Below, piece by piece: positions 62,885 through 64,000 of a DNA stretch of 64,000 bases (position 1 is its first letter; each line of letters begins with the position of its first letter). Made by a program: the position numbers and the translations under genes. A model generated the notes under the pieces. That model had not been told where the DNA came from. It saw only the letters and a program-made list of their open reading frames with translations, and did not search any database. The DNA lies in the NCBI RefSeq assembly GCF_013520865.1, contig NZ_JACDXJ010000001.1, positions 1,240,001 to 1,304,000 on the forward strand. The letters run 5' to 3'. Source of the DNA: Microvirga mediterraneensis (GTDB taxonomy: Bacteria; Pseudomonadota; Alphaproteobacteria; Rhizobiales; Beijerinckiaceae).

Positions 62885-63180
62885 TTTAACTTCCTGAAAT
62901 AGCAGCTTTTCACAGGGTTACCGGTCGGGGTATCGAACCTTCGAGCGATTATTGCCCTGCGCACAGGATCGAAGCCGTCCGCGTTGCGGCGGGTCTCAGA
63001 TTTTGCGGATGTGCGATTGCGATCAGGATGGGTTGGCAACCGTGTCGATTCCCGCAGCCGCGGTCTTGCCGGAAGGCTCAGGAGGGAAGTGTTCCAGGCC
63101 TTCTCGTCATCGGACATGGGGTAGGGCCGCAGGACCGGCAGAGGGGCGGGTGTCCCGCCCTTAAACTCTTGAGTTGGCCT
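62885..63180. other. chromosomal spacer after attR
   Basis: About 300 bases between attR and the dehydrogenase gene. Before insertion it would have followed tRNA-Ser directly. I see no gene; part of it may end the dehydrogenase transcript. Confidence 0.4.
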
Positions 63181-64000
63181 TCAGCGGGTCGGAACCGGCT
63201 TCTCGCCGCGATAATCGTAGAACCCGCGCTTGGTCTTCCGTCCGAGCCAGCCGGCTTCGACGTATTTCACTAGGAGCGGGCAGGGGCGGTACTTGGAATC
63301 GGCCAGGCCCTCGTGCAGCACCTGCATGATCGACAGGCAGGTATCCAGGCCGATGAAATCGGCCAGCTGCAGCGGGCCCATGGGATGGTTGGCGCCGAGC
63401 CGCATGGCCGTGTCGATGGCTTCGACCGAGCCCACGCCCTCGTAAAGGGTGTAGATCGCCTCGTTGATCATCGGCAGCAGGATGCGGTTGACGATGAAGG
63501 CTGGGAAATCCTCGGACACGGTCGAGGTCTTGCCGAGCTTCGCGATGAATTCCTTGGCGGATTCGTAAGTATGGTCCTCGGTGGCGATGCCGCGGATGAG
63601 CTCGACGAGCTGCATGACCGGGACCGGGTTCATGAAATGGATGCCGATGAACCGCTCCGGCCGGTCGGTCGCGGCCGCGAGGCGCGTGATCGAGATCGAC
63701 GACGTGTTGGTGGCGAGCAGCGCGTCGGGGCGCAGCGAAGGGCTGAGATTGGTGAAGATCTTGCGCTTCACCTCCTCGTTCTCGGTCGCGGCCTCGATGA
63801 CGATATCGCAGACCGCCAAGTCGTCGTAGGTGCGGGCCGGTTTGATCCGCTCGAGCGCGGCCTGCCGGTCGGCATCGGTGATGACGCCCTTTGAGACCTG
63901 GCGCGCCATGTTGCCGTTGATCGTGGCGAGCCCGGCATTGATCCGATCTTCCGAGAGATCGTTCAGCCGGACGTTCAACCCCGCGAGCGAGCAGACATGG
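63181..64000 (-). CDS. 3-hydroxyacyl-CoA (3-hydroxybutyryl-CoA) dehydrogenase, N-terminus beyond right edge
   Basis: The enzyme interconverts 3-hydroxyacyl-CoA and 3-ketoacyl-CoA with NAD(P). The visible about 273 residues lack the start and the Rossmann glycine motif. They show CDIVIEAATENEEVKRKIF, LATNTSSISITRLAAATDRPERFIGIHFMNPVPVM, the C-terminal-domain stretch DFPAFIVNRILLPMINEAI, and ANHPMGPLQLADFIGLDTCL. The size and KYRPCPLLVKYVEAGWLGRKTKRGFYDY tail fit the short single-function type (Hbd/FadB2), often linked to butyrate or polyhydroxybutyrate metabolism. It is core chromosome right of the island. Confidence 0.93.
   Translation of the reverse strand, partial: HVCSLAGLNVRLNDLSEDRINAGLATINGNMARQVSKGVITDADRQAALERIKPARTYDDLAVCDIVIEAATENEEVKRKIFTNLSPSLRPDALLATNTSSISITRLAAATDRPERFIGIHFMNPVPVMQLVELIRGIATEDHTYESAKEFIAKLGKTSTVSEDFPAFIVNRILLPMINEAIYTLYEGVGSVEAIDTAMRLGANHPMGPLQLADFIGLDTCLSIMQVLHEGLADSKYRPCPLLVKYVEAGWLGRKTKRGFYDYRGEKPVPTR

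Overview
The window looks like the chromosome of a GC-rich alphaproteobacterium. The nadD-proA-proB-obgE / rpmA-rplU order, the many HWE-family histidine kinases and small proteins of the DUF2853, DUF3597, DUF6894 and DUF1059 types fit Hyphomicrobiales, possibly a Microvirga- or Methylobacterium-like genus. The genus is inference; no rRNA or other marker is present.

The layout is chromosome, island, chromosome. Left chromosome (1-5878): nadD (cut by the window edge), proA, proB, obgE and a GNAT acetyltransferase, then rpmA-rplU with a clear sigma-70 promoter, then tRNA-Ser(CGA). All protein genes here are on the minus strand. Right chromosome (62885-64000): a 3-hydroxyacyl-CoA dehydrogenase gene cut by the right edge. 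Between them lies a genomic island of about 57 kb (5859-62884). The last 20 bases of the tRNA gene, CCA included, are repeated exactly at 62865-62884, and a tyrosine recombinase begins 91 bases past the tRNA. Paired GGTACAAA motifs sit about 60-66 bp inside both repeats.

Inside the island, from left to right: (a) the integrase and three plus-strand genes (an unknown protein, a GIY-YIG-like protein, a Lon-like AAA+ ATPase); (b) an istB remnant and a cupin; (c) a signalling block (12055-46189) with hybrid histidine kinases, an RsbQ-like hydrolase coupled to a PAS kinase, a CHASE-PAS-HWE kinase split by an IS21 element with a 7-bp target duplication, a truncated copy of a LOV kinase, a cluster of broken IS elements, an HWE kinase overlapping a KaiC-like ATPase, a Crp/Fnr regulator, a full LOV kinase, a multi-PAS HWE kinase, and a Cache kinase with a NarL-type regulator; (d) between and after the last kinases, an osmotic/envelope set: two near-duplicate aquaporins, MscL, a YidB-like protein, several small DUF proteins, a lytic transglycosylase, a glycine-rich subtilase and a PIG-L deacetylase; (e) a second, unrelated tyrosine recombinase next to a kinase fragment, a 21-bp tandem repeat, and a three-gene ABC-three-component (ABC-3C) conflict-type operon; (f) a decayed methyltransferase and the right repeat.

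The cargo reads as an environmental-sensing and stress island (light, redox or energy, extracellular ligands, osmotic shock) with a probable defence operon near the attR end. Many genes are damaged: two frameshifts in adjacent signalling genes, one IS disruption, one kinase truncation, one nonsense codon, a probably broken start in the ABC-3C operon, and several IS remnants. The most interesting parts are the ABC-3C operon, the integrase-linked GIY-YIG-like/Lon-like set, the hydrolase-PAS kinase pair and the precisely bounded island itself.
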